A DNA stretch of 64,000 bases from the NCBI GenBank assembly GCA_001787755.1, contig MFYJ01000013.1:1-64000 (forward strand), written 5' to 3'. Positions 56,225-64,000 of the stretch are shown here, piece by piece (position 1 is the first letter of the stretch; each line of letters begins with the position of its first letter). Made by a program: the position numbers and the translations under genes. The DNA comes from Candidatus Peribacteria bacterium RIFOXYB1_FULL_54_35 (GTDB taxonomy: Bacteria > Patescibacteriota > Gracilibacteria > Peribacterales > Peribacteraceae). The notes beneath the pieces are model-generated. The model ran no database searches, had not been told where the DNA came from, and was given only the letters and a program-made list of their open reading frames with translations.

Positions 56225-58060
56225 ATGCCTCCTACTTCCACAGACGATCTCCGGCAGGCGTACCTGGACTTCTTTCAGGAGAAGGGCCACGCCGTCATAC
56301 CCGGTGCCCCGCTCATTCCGGAGAACGATCCGACCGTCCTCTTCACCACCGCCGGCATGCACCCGCTGGTGCCGTACCTCCTCGGGGAGCCGCACCCGGC
56401 AGGCAAGAGGCTCGTGGATGTGCAGCGCTGCATACGCACACAGGACATCGACGAAGTGGGAGACATCTCCCACCTCACGTGCTTTGAGATGCTCGGCAAC
56501 TGGAGCCTGGGTGACTACTTCAAGGAGGGGGCAATAGAGATGAGCTTCCAGTTCCTCACGGAAGTGCTGGAAATCCCAAAGAACATGCTCGCCGTGAGCT
56601 GCTTTGAGGGGGATGACGATGCACCGAAGGATGAGGGGGCCGCTGCTTGCTGGAAGGAGGTTGGCATTCCCGAGGAACGGATCGCCTTCCTGCCCAAAGT
56701 CGCAAACTGGTGGGGACCCGCAGGCCGGACCGGCCCCTGCGGACCGGACACGGAGATGTTCTACTGGATCGGGAAAGGCAAACCACATGGGAACCCCAGG
56801 GAGAATGAGAAGGACTGGCTGGAGATCTGGAATGACGTCTTCATGCAGTACAACAAGAAGAAGGATGGGACATTCGAGCCGCTCGAGCAGCAGAACGTGG
56901 ATACGGGGATGGGACTGGAACGCACTGCGGCCGTGATGCAAGGCGTGAGCAACGTGTATGAAATTGACACGGTGAAACCGATTCTGGATCACGTCCTCCG
57001 TCTCCATGAAAACGTGGAGGAAGAAGTGGGAGGCCGGCTGAAAGAAGAAACAATCCGCCACGCGCGTATCATTACCGACCATCTCAAAGCAGCGGTTTTC
57101 ATCATTGGAGATGGCATCAAGCCCAGCAACGTGGACCGGGGGTACATCCTGCGCCGCCTCATCCGGCGAGCCATCCGCTCGGCACGGTCCCTCGGTATTG
57201 AACACAGCGGTGCGTTCACTCCCGCAATCGCGGAGACGATAGTGCAGCAGTACGGACACTTCTATGGGAATCTGCACGAGAAGGAGCGGGAAATCCGCGA
57301 TGCGCTCAGCCACGAAGAAATGCAGTTTAGCAAAACGCTCACGGAAGGACTGAAGCAGTTCCAGAAGGCTGTGGAGAAAGCAGGAGACACCATCGACGGC
57401 GAGACGGCATTCCACCTCTACGACACATACGGTTTCCCGATAGAGATGACGCAGGAACTCGCGGCAGAAAACCACATGAAAGTGGAGAAAAAAGGATTTG
57501 AGGAAGCATTCAGGAAACACCAGGAGCTCTCGCGCAAGGGAGCCGAGCAGAAATTCTCCGGCGGACTTGCCGACCATTCTGCCGAAACCACCAAGCTGCA
57601 CACCGCCACCCACCTGCTCAATGCCGCACTGCGCAAAGTGCTGGGAGGGCACGTGTTCCAGAAGGGTTCGAATATCACAGCCGAGCGGTTGCGGTTCGAC
57701 TTCTCGCACGATGCGAAGATGACCCCCGAGCAACTGAAACAGGTGGAGGACCTGGTGAATAAAGCGATTGAGGAAGATCTGCCAATTCGCTACCACATCA
57801 CCTCAGTGGAAGAGGCGAAGAAGGAGAATGCCATCGGTGTGTTCGACGAGCGCTATGAGAGCGAAGTGAAGGTGTACGTCGTCGGCAACGAGAAGATCAC
57901 CTTCAGCCGGGAAATCTGCGGAGGCCCGCACGTGGCGCGCACGGGAATGATCGGGAAGTTCACCATCAAGAAAGAAGAGAGCTCCTCTGCGGGGGTGCGG
58001 CGCATCAAGGCGGTAGTGGAGGGCGGACCGGAGGAGATTGAATTTGCGACGGAAGGATGA
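56225..58060 (+). CDS. alaS: Alanyl-tRNA synthetase lacking the C-terminal domain
   Basis: Charges tRNA-Ala. The 611-aa protein has the class II catalytic core (FFTTAGMHPLVPYL-like VLFTTAGMHPLVPYLLG, FEMLGNWSLGDYFKEGAI, GMGLERTAAV) and the tRNA-recognition region (YILRRLIRRAIRS). The editing domain metal site is HTATHLLNAALRKV with CGGPHV near 580. It stops just after the editing domain, so the C-Ala/DHHA1 part (about 200-250 aa in full-length enzymes) is absent. The ATG at 56225 fits the start of the catalytic domain. Confidence 0.96.
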   Translation: MPPTSTDDLRQAYLDFFQEKGHAVIPGAPLIPENDPTVLFTTAGMHPLVPYLLGEPHPAGKRLVDVQRCIRTQDIDEVGDISHLTCFEMLGNWSLGDYFKEGAIEMSFQFLTEVLEIPKNMLAVSCFEGDDDAPKDEGAAACWKEVGIPEERIAFLPKVANWWGPAGRTGPCGPDTEMFYWIGKGKPHGNPRENEKDWLEIWNDVFMQYNKKKDGTFEPLEQQNVDTGMGLERTAAVMQGVSNVYEIDTVKPILDHVLRLHENVEEEVGGRLKEETIRHARIITDHLKAAVFIIGDGIKPSNVDRGYILRRLIRRAIRSARSLGIEHSGAFTPAIAETIVQQYGHFYGNLHEKEREIRDALSHEEMQFSKTLTEGLKQFQKAVEKAGDTIDGETAFHLYDTYGFPIEMTQELAAENHMKVEKKGFEEAFRKHQELSRKGAEQKFSGGLADHSAETTKLHTATHLLNAALRKVLGGHVFQKGSNITAERLRFDFSHDAKMTPEQLKQVEDLVNKAIEEDLPIRYHITSVEEAKKENAIGVFDERYESEVKVYVVGNEKITFSREICGGPHVARTGMIGKFTIKKEESSSAGVRRIKAVVEGGPEEIEFATEG

Positions 58061-58064
58061 GCGA

Positions 58065-58118
58065 GTAGCGTGTAGCGTTTAGCATTCAGGCTCATTGCTA
58101 ACCGCTCACCGCTCATCG
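58065..58118. repeat. Self-complementary TAGCGTTTAGC word array
   Basis: AGTAGCGTGTAGCGTTTAGC on the left faces TTGCTAACCGCTCACCGCTC on the right around GGCTCA. It lies just after alaS. Confidence 0.5.
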
Positions 58119-58158
58119 CCCCCCCCGCGAAGAGCAAATATTCCAAACACTCAAAAGA

Positions 58159-59334
58159 ATGTACTATGGAAGAGTGTCCCCACGGCATCTGCTCTCCATT
58201 AGCCTCCTTGCGCTGCTGCTCCTACCATGCAGTGCTCTGAGCGCAACAATTACGGAATGGGAGTTTTCCGATGGCGTCTTCCACGAGGGCTGGGAAGCAG
58301 GAGGGAACCCCTCGTTCGAGAGGCGCCCGGATGGACTACTCATCACCACTCTTGCCCAGACACTCTTTGGCCGCTCGATTCAGCTCACCCACCCTATAGA
58401 AGTCATCGCCATCGACTACATGGGGTACGACCCCATCGAGGGGTGGGTGTACTGGCACAAGCCTGGCGACCACCCGGATGATCTCCTGCGTGCACCGTTT
58501 CTGTTCTCCCCCACGGAAGGAATCGGCACAGTGAACGTGGATATGACGAAGTATGACAAATGGAAGCGCAATGCGGATTTCGTTGGCATAGGACTCCCGG
58601 AAGGATCTCAGCTCCTCATCCAGAGAATCAGGCTTATGAGCTGGAGCCCCAGGGAGAAACTGATCGAAGGTCTCAAATCCTTCTGGACGTTCGATGTCCG
58701 CAGACCCTCGTCTGTGAATTTTCTCTGGGGACCGCACATCGTCTGGAATCCCCTCGCCCGGGAGATGATGTTCAGGGTCTCTGCCCCCGCCGCCGAATCC
58801 GTGAACCGGTACTTCTACTACGTCATGGCCGCAGGAATAGCCTGGGCAGGGCTGAAAATCCGGAAGCACCCTGTATCAAAGAAAAAGACGCTTACTGCAC
58901 TGCTCACACTGATGGCAGTTCTGTGGATCTTCTACGATGTCCGGATGGGGAGCGAATTCTTCGGGTATCTGCAGCGCGATTACCGGAAGTACTGGAGCAG
59001 GCCTGTGGGGGAACGCACATTCCGCGAGCGCTCGTACTTTAACGACTTTGCCGCGGCCATCGCTCCGATGGTGCAGGACCGCGAGGAATACATTTTCGTC
59101 GCCACGCACCGCTGGCCGTTCCTCGGCCTCATGCGGTACTACACGTATCCCAGTGTCCCCACCCACCCGTTCCAGGAGGACCGGAACATCGACACATGGG
59201 TCGTGTACGACCGCCCCGACATCATTGTGAACAAGCAAGGGGAACTCGAGAGCGAAGGAGCAGTTCTCTCCTCTCCCGGAACGGTTCTCCATGAATTTTC
59301 TGAAGGAACATTCATCTTCCGCGAACAACCATGA
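58159..59334 (+). CDS. Exported membrane-anchored hypothetical protein
   Basis: A 391-aa protein with a signal-like segment (LLSISLLALLLLPCSALSA), a long extracytoplasmic beta-rich domain (about 30-210; ITEWEFSDGVFHEGWEAGG resembles a carbohydrate-binding jelly-roll start), a membrane segment pair (about 220-260) and a C-terminal soluble domain. No family is recognised. Its stop overlaps the next gene by 4 bp (ATGA), linking it with the GT39-like protein, so the two probably work together at the envelope. Confidence 0.7.
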   Translation: MYYGRVSPRHLLSISLLALLLLPCSALSATITEWEFSDGVFHEGWEAGGNPSFERRPDGLLITTLAQTLFGRSIQLTHPIEVIAIDYMGYDPIEGWVYWHKPGDHPDDLLRAPFLFSPTEGIGTVNVDMTKYDKWKRNADFVGIGLPEGSQLLIQRIRLMSWSPREKLIEGLKSFWTFDVRRPSSVNFLWGPHIVWNPLAREMMFRVSAPAAESVNRYFYYVMAAGIAWAGLKIRKHPVSKKKTLTALLTLMAVLWIFYDVRMGSEFFGYLQRDYRKYWSRPVGERTFRERSYFNDFAAAIAPMVQDREEYIFVATHRWPFLGLMRYYTYPSVPTHPFQEDRNIDTWVVYDRPDIIVNKQGELESEGAVLSSPGTVLHEFSEGTFIFREQP

Positions 59335-60770
59335 AACTCCTGCTGCTCCCCGTCGGCCTGCTCCTCCCCACCGTGTGCGGGTGGCTCGCCCTCACGCTCC
59401 TCGAACGGGATCACCCCGTGCTGCAGTCTCTGGAGCGCTGGACACTCAGCACCGTGTTCGGGCTGACTCTGACCATGTACCTGTCGTTCATCACCCACAT
59501 ACTGGGGATCATACGCTTCACATTCACAGGGTTACTTGCAGTACAAATCGTGACAGTGCTGGTACTGGGGCTCGTGTGGATGCGCATGAGAACCCTGTGG
59601 ACCCCCTCTCCCCTCCCCACTCTCCCTGCCTCTCCCCGACTCCCGCGAGCAGTGAAAATGGTGCTCATCCTCCTCATGGTATGGACAGTACTCAAACTCC
59701 TCGGCGGATTCGCCGTGCTCACCGGCACTCCCCCCTACGAGGATGACGTCTTCAACAACTGGAACATGCGGGGAAAGCTCTTCTTCCTCACGCAGAAGCT
59801 TTCTCTGGAATACGAAGCAGGCAACGAGGCGCTGAGTACCGGCGGGGTGCACTCGTACCCCGTGACAGTACCCCTCACAAAAACCTGGCTTGCGTCGCTG
59901 GCAGGAGAATGGGACGAGGGACTGGTGAACAGCGTGCATTTCGTGTGGTTCCTCGCCTCGCTCTCCCTCGTGTACTGCACGCTGCGACGGAGGCTCTCCC
60001 GTGCATGGGCGCTGATAGGAGCCTATGGGCTCTGCAGTCTCCCGCTGTACTTCCTCCACGGAACGGTGGCCTATGCGGATGTCTTTCTTTCAGTGCACAT
60101 TCTCGCTGCCATCTCACTGCTCTACGGAGCAGTGCAGAGCACAGACCGGCTGCGCAGGCTCTCCTTCCTGCGACTGAGCGCACTCGCCATGGGCCTCCTC
60201 GTCTTCACGAAGAATGAAGGGCTCCTGATGTACCTGCCCGTGCTGGTTCTCCTCGTGCTTGTGAGCCTCTGGTTCCTCCGTAAATCCGGCAAGCTCGAAG
60301 CCCGCGACATCCGCTCCGCGCTGCTCCACTACATAGTCCTCATCGGCATCGTGCTCATTCCGTGGATCCTCTTTAAATGGTTCCACCACCTCAACTTTGG
60401 CAATGCCAAACCCGTCTCAAACCTCACGATTGCCTGGCAACAGGGTGTTGCTAACGCCATCACCATCAACACCTTCTTCGAGGGAAACTGGATCTTCCTC
60501 TTCCCCTTCCTCCTCTGCATGCTCTGCGTGCGCTGGAAAGATGCATTCCGCTCGGAGGCAGTGATCATGAGCGCCCTTCTGCTCATCATTCTGCTCGGCC
60601 AGCTCCCCCTGTACTTCTTCACCGGACTCTCAACAGAGGCAGTGAATCAGACTGGATACGCGAGGGGGCTTGTACAGCTGGCTCCGGTCGCTATCACCTT
60701 ACTCGTTCTCCTCACGAACTCGTGGTTCTCCCAGATACAACTCCAAGGGAAGGATCTGCAAAAAAACTGA
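59331..60770 (+). CDS. GT39-like multi-membrane protein
   Basis: A 479-aa protein with at least ten membrane segments. GTPPYEDDVFNNWNMRGKLFF after the third segment fits the acidic loop of lipid-linked-sugar glycosyltransferases. KNEGLLMYLPVLVL is typical of the same group. Translation is coupled to the upstream gene (ATGA). Donor and acceptor are unknown. Confidence 0.72.
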   Translation: MKLLLLPVGLLLPTVCGWLALTLLERDHPVLQSLERWTLSTVFGLTLTMYLSFITHILGIIRFTFTGLLAVQIVTVLVLGLVWMRMRTLWTPSPLPTLPASPRLPRAVKMVLILLMVWTVLKLLGGFAVLTGTPPYEDDVFNNWNMRGKLFFLTQKLSLEYEAGNEALSTGGVHSYPVTVPLTKTWLASLAGEWDEGLVNSVHFVWFLASLSLVYCTLRRRLSRAWALIGAYGLCSLPLYFLHGTVAYADVFLSVHILAAISLLYGAVQSTDRLRRLSFLRLSALAMGLLVFTKNEGLLMYLPVLVLLVLVSLWFLRKSGKLEARDIRSALLHYIVLIGIVLIPWILFKWFHHLNFGNAKPVSNLTIAWQQGVANAITINTFFEGNWIFLFPFLLCMLCVRWKDAFRSEAVIMSALLLIILLGQLPLYFFTGLSTEAVNQTGYARGLVQLAPVAITLLVLLTNSWFSQIQLQGKDLQKN

Positions 60771-60772
60771 GT

Positions 60773-60885
60773 GAATAGCTTGTAGGTTGTAGCTTGTAGC
60801 TTTGAGTTAAGCCCTAAGCACTAAGGTTCAAGAAATCAATCCTTAAGAAAAAACCAAGCAAGCACCTGAAAGCTGAAAGCCAATG
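60773..60885. repeat. TAGCTTGTAG word array
   Basis: AATAGCTTGTAGGTTGTAGC, then AAGCCCTAAGCACTAAGG and CTGAAAGCTGAAAGCC words. Same family of words as at 10543 and 18637, but the complementary arm is poorly preserved. Confidence 0.5.
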
Positions 60886-60953
60886 AGCTCCGGACGCCTG
60901 TCCACTTCCATTTCTTTGTTTTTGAGGGGCTTCTGCATAGACTGTGGCTCACT

Positions 60954-62192
60954 ATGCCAAGCTACGTCGCATTCCTGGGGCATCAGCCCCATATCAGTAT
61001 CGCAGAACTCGCAGCAGTGGTGCCCGGGTTTACACTGCAGAAACGAGTAGAGAAGAAAGTTGCCATTTTTGAGTCACCTGAACCCCTGAAACCAGAAATT
61101 CTCTCCACGCTCGGCGGGACGGTTGTCCTCGCAGAGAAATTAAGCGACAGTGTGCTTGATATCAGCAACCTCCCCAAAGTGCTCGTGCAGGCACTCGAGA
61201 AAACCCGCGGGAGAAAAGTAACATTCGGTCTGCGCACCGTCGGACTGCCTCCGAAAACTATCCGTAATCTCTATCGCAAATGCAAAGACACATTACGCCA
61301 TGAGGGGAGAGCGAACCGGTACGTGGGCACCGACCGGAAGCCGGCGGCAACGGTGCTCCTGCACGATGCGGGCCTGCTGGATGGCAGCCATGGATGCGAA
61401 CTCACGATCATCGCAGGAGAGGAACTCTTCTGGGTCGGGCGCACCATTGCAGCACAGGATGTGGACTCCTACACCAAACGGGATATGGAGAAACCCGTGC
61501 GCGACACGACGGTGGGTCTGCTGCCGCCTAAGCTCGCACAGATCATGCTCAATTTCGGCCTGTGGCTCGCAAGGGAGAATGGATGTAAAGGCGCATTCAA
61601 GAAGACTCCGCAACTCCTCGTGCTCGATCCCTTCTGCGGCACCGGTGTGATCCCCATGGAAGCTCTCCTGCGTGGATGGCCCGTACTGGCATCGGATAAG
61701 GTCATGAAGGGGGTGAACGGCTGCAGCAAGAATCTCGACTGGCTCCGCAAAGAGGAGAAGATAGCCAAGAAGGACGTGCCGAGCGCCGTCTGGAAGCAGG
61801 ATGCCCTGAAACCCTTCGAACTCAAAAACCCGCCCGACGCCATTGTGACGGAGACGAGTCTGGGTACGCCCCTGAAAGAGCGACCCACCCAGAAGGATGC
61901 CATGAAGGAGAAGACGGAGAATGAAGCGCTGCAGGAAGGATTCCTGCGCAACATCGCAGCGACACTCCCCGGCATCCCCATTGTCTGCACATGGCCTGTA
62001 TGGCGCACGAAGGCGAAGCCCATCTTCCTGGAGAGAATCTGGAAGGTCCTCGGGGAACTCCCGTACGAAGTGGTACTGCCGGTGGAACCGGAAGATCCGG
62101 CGAGGCCAACGCTCTTTTACCGCAGAGAAGACCAGTTTGTCGGCCGCGAGATCGTCCTCCTCAAACCGAAAAAAGCAGAGGAGAAGAAGTGA
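60954..62192 (+). CDS. TRM11/UPF0020-like RNA methylase with altered motif IV
   Basis: A 412-aa protein of the tRNA guanine-N2 methyltransferase (TRM11/TrmG10, UPF0020) type. The N-terminal part is THUMP-like (ISIAELAAVVPGF...). The methylase part has a SAM-binding DPFCGTGVIPMEALLRG (about 225-240) and DKVMKGVNGCSKNL. Where family members have a D/N-P-P-Y catalytic motif it reads DAIVTETSLGTPL. That may change or remove catalysis, or be the variant common in this lineage. It lies upstream of tRNA-Asn. Confidence 0.8.
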   Translation: MPSYVAFLGHQPHISIAELAAVVPGFTLQKRVEKKVAIFESPEPLKPEILSTLGGTVVLAEKLSDSVLDISNLPKVLVQALEKTRGRKVTFGLRTVGLPPKTIRNLYRKCKDTLRHEGRANRYVGTDRKPAATVLLHDAGLLDGSHGCELTIIAGEELFWVGRTIAAQDVDSYTKRDMEKPVRDTTVGLLPPKLAQIMLNFGLWLARENGCKGAFKKTPQLLVLDPFCGTGVIPMEALLRGWPVLASDKVMKGVNGCSKNLDWLRKEEKIAKKDVPSAVWKQDALKPFELKNPPDAIVTETSLGTPLKERPTQKDAMKEKTENEALQEGFLRNIAATLPGIPIVCTWPVWRTKAKPIFLERIWKVLGELPYEVVLPVEPEDPARPTLFYRREDQFVGREIVLLKPKKAEEKK

Positions 62193-62223
62193 GAGAATCG
62201 TTTTCAAACAAGCGTCGTTTGCC

Positions 62224-62229
62224 TATAAT
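62224..62229 (+). promoter_or_regulatory. -10 box upstream of tRNA-Asn
   Basis: TATAAT with TTTTCA at a 17-nt spacing upstream. The transcript would carry a GCACT/AGTGC hairpin (CCCGCACT...AGTGCGGG, about 62254-62288) before the tRNA. Confidence 0.45.
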
Positions 62230-62340
62230 GCCGCAGCGTTGATCTGTTCCTCGGCCCCGCACTATTCGCATGCGCTCAAGTGCGGGACGAGTAACTCAGC
62301 TGCTATCCTATTCTCGTTCGGTCTTTCTCCACTTATACGT

Positions 62341-62415
62341 TCCTCGGTAGCTCAATGGTAGAGCATTCGGCTGTTAACCGAATGGTTGCTGGTTCGAATC
62401 CAGCCCGAGGAGCCA
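62341..62415 (+). tRNA. tRNA-Asn (anticodon GTT)
   Basis: Cloverleaf with acceptor TCCTCGG/CCGAGGA, discriminator G and encoded CCA. D arm TAGCTCAATGGTAGAGCA. Anticodon stem TTCGG/CCGAA around CTGTTAA gives GTT. T arm GGTTCGAATC. Confidence 0.97.
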
Positions 62416-62531
62416 ATTTTCACGAAGTGAAAAATAGAGACAAGGTTGGAAGAATTAATTAGCGTTAGCTTTTCTATACTTTCTACCGCTATCATGCATG
62501 CAAGAGCCATTATCCTTTAACGCTCACTAAT

Positions 62532-62726
62532 ATGCTTGCAGAAATAGGTATCATGGTCGGCTTCTACATAATGACAAGGATGCTGTCATTGGAAAGGACC
62601 AAGGAAGGTAAAGTATCATCCTTTGCTCGTGTTTTTTCCGCTGTAACATTCATTGTTACCGCACTGGTAGTTATAGACCTAGTTATAAGAGGCTTTTCTG
62701 CTTCCGCTGAAATTCCCACCTTCTAA
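62532..62726 (+). CDS. Small membrane protein
   Basis: A 64-aa protein with two membrane segments (about 3-17 and 32-54). No family is recognised. It lies in DNA visibly richer in A+T than the rest of the window, between tRNA-Asn and the last SLH gene, 24 bp upstream of the latter. Confidence 0.55.
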   Translation: MLAEIGIMVGFYIMTRMLSLERTKEGKVSSFARVFSAVTFIVTALVVIDLVIRGFSASAEIPTF

Positions 62727-62750
62727 TTCATTCGTTCATTCCTGATAATC

Positions 62751-64000
62751 ATGAAAAACCGTAATATTCCAATTCTTCTACTTTTGGCACTGTTGCCAAC
62801 AAACGTACAATCTTTGACCAGTGATTTCCCAACTACTTGGAAACATGATGAAAAAGTACAAATAACTGGCAAGAATCTTGAGGGTGATGAACCGTTATAC
62901 AAAGAGTTTTGTATCGCCCCGGCTGCGTTGAAAGATGAAAAGAAATGTTACGAAGAAGATGAATACAATGGGGAAATTGAGTTTGAAACATGGAGCAGTA
63001 GCAAGATTGAATTTTACCCACCCGAAGAAATACCTGCGAATGGTGTGGTGACATTGCACAGAGCCATTAAAGTAGAAAAGTGTTTTGGTTCCGCTGGCTG
63101 TATTGAATCCACTGAGGAAGAAGATATAGAACTGGGTACTTACATGGCAGAACCTTTCATAAAAACCGTAATTGACCTAAATAAAACAGCAAAAGCAGAA
63201 ATATTTCGAAAAGGTGGAAGGTACGAAATACAGGGCACATATTTTGGCGAACGTGGCGATATTTTTCTGGTCACCCCTTATTCTGCACGCAAAGTTGAAA
63301 AAGACGACATAGATGAATGGAGCAGTAACACTATCGTTGTAACATTGAATAAATCAGATGTTGGTGATGCACTGGAAGGCATAAGGATAAACAACACGGC
63401 GCTAGGCTCAGAAACTTGGGAAATATCTGGCCAGAAGTCACAAGCCACAAAGAGCAGTAGCAGCCAACAGAGCAGTGAAGCCACAACAACCAATGTGTCT
63501 GTATTTACGGATATTAGTGCTTCACATAATTACTACCCTGCAATCAGCTGGGCAAAAAATAGCAGTGTTCTACAGGGATACCCCGATGGAACGTTTAAGC
63601 CTGATAGAAAGGTAAACCGTGCCGAATTCCTGAAAATTGTACTTGAAGCTAAGGGCGTTAGCGTGGCTACCAGTAGTACTAGCAGCGGTTTTAGTGATGT
63701 AGACGAAAATGCGTGGTACGCCCCATATGTCCGCTATGCAAAGGAGCAAGGTATTGTTCAGGGATACCCAAATGGAATGTTTAAACCAGAACAGGCAGTG
63801 AACTTCGCTGAAGCTCTCAAGATGGCCTACAACGCCCTAGGTATCACCACAAATGAAATAGGCAGCGACTGGTACGAGCGCTTCCTACAGCATGCAAAAC
63901 TCAACAGCGTATTATTCACATCCGATGCAAGGGTGAGCGAGGATATGAATCGCAAGGATGTTGTATGGATTGTGTGGAAACTGATGACGCACGACGGTGA
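62751..64000 (+). CDS. Secreted SLH-domain protein, 3' end outside the window
   Basis: An open frame of 416 codons with no stop before the window ends. The signal peptide (MKNRNIPILLLLALLPTNVQS) leads to two beta domains with the IPT/TIG pattern (KVQITGKNLEG...WSSSKIEFYPP and YEIQGTYFGERGD...WSSNTIVVTLNKSDVG). A Ser/Gln-rich linker (about 230-245) precedes SLH motifs: VLQGYPDGTFKPDRK, GIVQGYPNGMFKPEQ and a third beginning near 385. The SLH block is C-terminal, unlike the three other SLH proteins here. Base composition is more AT-rich than its neighbours. Confidence 0.85.
   Translation, partial: MKNRNIPILLLLALLPTNVQSLTSDFPTTWKHDEKVQITGKNLEGDEPLYKEFCIAPAALKDEKKCYEEDEYNGEIEFETWSSSKIEFYPPEEIPANGVVTLHRAIKVEKCFGSAGCIESTEEEDIELGTYMAEPFIKTVIDLNKTAKAEIFRKGGRYEIQGTYFGERGDIFLVTPYSARKVEKDDIDEWSSNTIVVTLNKSDVGDALEGIRINNTALGSETWEISGQKSQATKSSSSQQSSEATTTNVSVFTDISASHNYYPAISWAKNSSVLQGYPDGTFKPDRKVNRAEFLKIVLEAKGVSVATSSTSSGFSDVDENAWYAPYVRYAKEQGIVQGYPNGMFKPEQAVNFAEALKMAYNALGITTNEIGSDWYERFLQHAKLNSVLFTSDARVSEDMNRKDVVWIVWKLMTHDG

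Noticed and set aside
56219-57796. 525-codon minus-strand open frame opposite alaS
   Set aside because: Shadow of a conserved synthetase; no recognisable motif.
1-64000. CRISPR arrays
   Set aside because: No regularly spaced identical repeats of 24-40 bp with unique spacers; the repeats seen are dyads or word arrays.
1-64000. Recoding of UGA (as in Gracilibacteria or SR1)
   Set aside because: Conserved genes contain no in-frame TGA and many end with TGA at the expected place.

Overview
The window is a dense bacterial chromosome segment of mid-50s %GC by eye, with little intergenic space. The standard genetic code fits: many genes end in TGA and no TGA interrupts the conserved families. The gene set suggests a Candidate Phyla Radiation (Patescibacteria) organism, most likely of Peregrinibacteria/Peribacteria type. 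Pointers are four secreted SLH-domain proteins, an AlaRS without its C-terminal domain, a eukaryote-like IleRS, an archaeal-type PEP carboxylase, starts that sit 6-7 nt after a -10 box, and many small unrecognised proteins. The lineage is inferred from gene content only; no phylogeny was run.

Layout. 0-2.7 kb: a large serine recombinase bounded by 78-bp perfect inverted repeats, one abutting tRNA-Gln, then an AIM24-family protein. 2.7-6.2 kb: a 785-aa SLH surface protein, a small charged protein and tRNA-Arg. 6.4-8.7 kb: a 730-aa protein with OPR-like helical repeats and a C-terminal RAP domain behind a near-consensus promoter. 8.9-13.1 kb: a 34-aa histone-H1-like protein and riboflavin genes (ribBA, ribH, ribE) split by another SLH protein. 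13.3-19.3 kb: uvrA, a membrane phosphoesterase, a lipoprotein, a thioredoxin-like protein and a Nudix hydrolase. 19.3-25.0 kb: two divergent asparaginase-like proteins, a RelA/SpoT homologue whose synthetase half looks dead, and a canonical asparaginase. 25.1-30.6 kb: a small unknown protein, IleRS carrying two histidine-phosphatase domains, and a holin-like membrane protein. 30.7-37.7 kb: a four-helix-bundle protein, an SLH protein, and envelope genes (pyruvyltransferase-like, GT39-like, CPBP protease). 37.7-41.6 kb: small proteins, and a PAS histidine kinase with a receiver protein. 41.6-45.6 kb: PEP carboxylase and a gamma-glutamyl ligase/ATP-grasp pair. 45.7-49.8 kb: a GT39-like protein, and a CPBP protease whose 3' half is duplicated around a PfkB-like kinase. 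50.1-52.3 kb: typA and tmRNA. 52.6-55.7 kb: a sensor kinase with an EF-hand loop, two small unknowns and an RsbW-like ATPase. 56.2-62.2 kb: AlaRS, two envelope membrane proteins and a TRM11-like methylase. 62.3-64.0 kb: tRNA-Asn, then a more AT-rich stretch with a small membrane protein and an SLH protein that runs off the window.

Themes are surface construction (SLH anchors, GT39-like proteins, pyruvyl transfer, CPBP proteases), translation (IleRS, AlaRS, tmRNA, three tRNAs, TypA), and stress or nucleotide signalling (RSH hydrolase, kinases, RsbW-like). The strongest leads for something undescribed are the IleRS with two histidine-phosphatase insertions, the OPR/RAP protein, the putatively invertible recombinase cassette at tRNA-Gln, and the self-complementary short-word arrays that fill many intergenic gaps.
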